A DNA stretch of 64,000 nt from [Clostridium] colinum (lineage in GTDB: Bacteria > Bacillota > Clostridia > Lachnospirales > CAG-274): contig NZ_OW712331.1 of assembly GCF_940677205.1 (NCBI RefSeq), positions 1,550,001-1,614,000 on the forward strand. The letters run 5' to 3'. The notes beneath the pieces are model-generated. The model was not told the origin of the DNA. It saw nothing but the letters and a program-made list of their open reading frames with translations, and made no database searches. Below are positions 62,324 to 64,000 of this stretch, piece by piece. The position numbers and the translations under genes are program-made. Positions within the stretch are counted from its first letter, which is position 1, and each line of letters starts with the position of its first letter.

Positions 62324-64000
62324 TTATTGTTCATTACCTTTTTTATAAAAATATTGTAGCTTTTTCATAGCTTTAAAATGTATACTATCCTTTGTAAAAT
62401 TATTATTTTTATTTTTTTTACCTGCTTTTTGTCCCATTAATATATATATACCTTCATCTATATTTTTTATAGGATATATATGAAATTTACCATTTTTAAC
62501 AGCCTCTATCACTTCATCTTTTAAGCATAATTCTTTTACATTTTGTACTGGTATTAATACACCTTGCTCACCTGTTAGCCCTCTTCTATTACATATATCA
62601 AAAAAGCCTTCTATTTTTTCATTAACTCCACCTATTGGTTGTATCTCTCCCATTTGGTTTACACTTCCAGTAACTGCGATACTTTGTTTAATAGGCATAT
62701 CAGAAAGGCTAGATATAATAGAATAAAGTTCTGTGCTAGATGCACTATCCCCGTCTACACCATTATAATTTTGCTCAAAACATATTCTACAAGACAAAGT
62801 TAATGGAAAGTTACTTGCATAAGTTTTTCCAAGATATCCACATATTACTTGCATACCTTTATTGTGTATACTTCCGCTTAGCTCTGCTTCTTTTTCTATA
62901 TTTACAATACCTGCTTTTCCAACATAAGTTGTTGCAGTTATTTTGGTAGGCTTTCCAAAGCTATAGCTACCATAGTCTAAAACGGCTAATCCATTTATCT
63001 GTCCTATTTCTTCACCTTCTGTATTTATCATAATGTCATTTTCTATTATCATATCTTCGTATTTTTTCTCATAAAGATTTATAAAATCTATTTTTTTATC
63101 TATAGCTTTTTTAATATATTTTTTACAAACTACATTGGCATTATCCATTTTAGCCCATTGATTAGCTTCTATTAAAATTTCCATTATATTATTAAATTTT
63201 GTAGTAAATTTATCTTTTCTCCCAGATAATCTTATGATATATTCAATTAAAGATTTTATAGCTGTTTTTTCAAAGTTTAAACTATTTTGTTCTTTTTCAA
63301 AGTTTTTTACAAATTTTATTATTTCAATAATATTTTCTTCATTATTGTCCATTTCATAATCAAATATAGAATGTATTTTAAAAAGTTTTAAAAAATCTTC
63401 TTCATATTCAGATAGTACATCATAATAATAACTAGACCCTATAAGTATTATTTTTAAATTTATTGGGGTAGGCTCTGGTTTTATGGTAGTAATAGCTATT
63501 CCGCCTAACTGATATTCTTTTAAAGGCTCTATGCAAACTTGTTCTGTTTTTAAAGCTCTTACAATAGTTTCTAAAGAATATGTATTTTTTAAAATATCAT
63601 CTATATGTAATATTAAATATCCTCCATTAGCTTTATGAAATATACCTCCTTTTATTTTCATATAGTCTGTTGTAAAATTTCCCATTTCGCTTTCAAACTC
63701 TACTTCACCTACTAAATTTGTATAGCTAGGGTTATAGCTTACAACAACTGGTGCTCCTTTAAGATTACTATTATCAACTATAAGATTTACTTTATATTTA
63801 GCAAAAAGCTCTTCGTCATTTTTTTTATTAAAAAGTGGTAATAAAGGCATATTTTCATCTTCTTCTATGTCTTCTTCTAAAAAAATATCTATATTATCTA
63901 TTATGTCTTCTTTTAACTCTTTTAAATATTGTGTAACATTTTTATTATCTTTATATTTATATTGTACTGGATTTATATAGTAACCTACGGTAAATAAACT
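62324..64000 (-). CDS. Lon-family (LonB-like) AAA+ protease, 5' end outside window
   Basis: The minus-strand frame is open to the window edge, adding about 50 residues before the Met at 63850. The visible part includes the end of the AAA+ module, with an inserted arginine-finger area (IRLSGRKDKFTTKFN), and the S16 Lon protease domain with catalytic Ser in GDSASSTELY and catalytic Lys in NEKIEGFFD. It is of the LonB/AAA_32 type rather than classic LonA. A membrane segment was not seen. It heads the Lon-HAD-MATE operon in this window. Confidence 0.9.
   Translation of the reverse strand, partial: SLFTVGYYINPVQYKYKDNKNVTQYLKELKEDIIDNIDIFLEEDIEEDENMPLLPLFNKKNDEELFAKYKVNLIVDNSNLKGAPVVVSYNPSYTNLVGEVEFESEMGNFTTDYMKIKGGIFHKANGGYLILHIDDILKNTYSLETIVRALKTEQVCIEPLKEYQLGGIAITTIKPEPTPINLKIILIGSSYYYDVLSEYEEDFLKLFKIHSIFDYEMDNNEENIIEIIKFVKNFEKEQNSLNFEKTAIKSLIEYIIRLSGRKDKFTTKFNNIMEILIEANQWAKMDNANVVCKKYIKKAIDKKIDFINLYEKKYEDMIIENDIMINTEGEEIGQINGLAVLDYGSYSFGKPTKITATTYVGKAGIVNIEKEAELSGSIHNKGMQVICGYLGKTYASNFPLTLSCRICFEQNYNGVDGDSASSTELYSIISSLSDMPIKQSIAVTGSVNQMGEIQPIGGVNEKIEGFFDICNRRGLTGEQGVLIPVQNVKELCLKDEVIEAVKNGKFHIYPIKNIDEGIYILMGQKAGKKNKNNNFTKDSIHFKAMKKLQYFYKKGNEQ

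Overview
The window is very AT-rich (roughly a quarter G+C by eye), with strong GGAGG-type ribosome binding sites, frequent TTG starts and closely packed operons. The gene set points to a spore-forming, flagellated, anaerobic Clostridia-class Bacillota, probably near Lachnospiraceae: SpoIIIAA and SigH (sporulation), FlgF/FlgG/FlgJ-like proteins (flagellum), a flavodiiron protein (anaerobe), MreB plus Mbl, and MinCDE. The species cannot be named from the sequence alone.

Layout. 1-162 is the start of spoIIIAA on the minus strand. 389-11121 (plus) is an envelope and division block: DUF4321, maf, mreB, mreC, mreD, PBP2, minC, minD, minE, rodA, then an mgsA-like gene, a DUF1294 membrane protein and a cytidylate-kinase-like protein. 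It is closed by a 52-bp perfect palindrome. 11181-16135 (minus) holds the flavodiiron protein, rluB, hemW and lepA. 16378-16957 is a decayed zinc-ribbon/OB-fold gene. 17040-24730 (minus) holds sbcDC and mbl with the flagellar rod genes. 25134-32989 (minus) is a housekeeping operon: relA/spoT, dtd, an MBL hydrolase, hemZ, hisS, aspS. 33231-35833 is a metal P-type ATPase unit with a 26-aa microprotein and a DUF6110 protein. 36850-39840 is a TPP-riboswitch-controlled thiamine-precursor ABC transporter. 40105-47728 mixes a ferritin-like protein, purB-purA, DUF6514, an isolated endolysin/holin pair, plsC and a CLC transporter. 47936-64000 (minus) holds a HAD phosphatase, MnmM-like methyltransferase, ABC-F, TauE/SafE, CdaR-like regulator, cyclophilin, sigH, RNase P RNA, a split FUSC gene, an M16C peptidase, a zinc-ribbon/TPR protein, MATE, a second HAD and a truncated Lon-family protease.

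How the genes work together. MreBCD, PBP2 and RodA form the lateral-wall elongation machine, MinCDE places the septum, and Mbl is a second actin track encoded with the flagellar rod genes. The TPP riboswitch with its terminator controls the four-gene thiamine-related uptake operon. Rel, SigH and SpoIIIAA link nutrient state to sporulation.

The most unusual items are: (1) a family of about 220-bp dispersed intergenic repeats, with four full copies and one eroded copy, each ending in two hairpins; (2) a FUSC-family gene split by an exact 29-bp tandem duplication, which looks recent and possibly reversible; (3) an MgsA-like protein with two catalytic positions changed; (4) three unannotated microproteins of 26, 31 and 46 aa; (5) a P1B-type ATPase lacking the CPC motif, in an operon with a microprotein; (6) a stranded phage-type lysis pair. 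I see no CRISPR array, tRNA, rRNA operon or intact prophage or insertion sequence.
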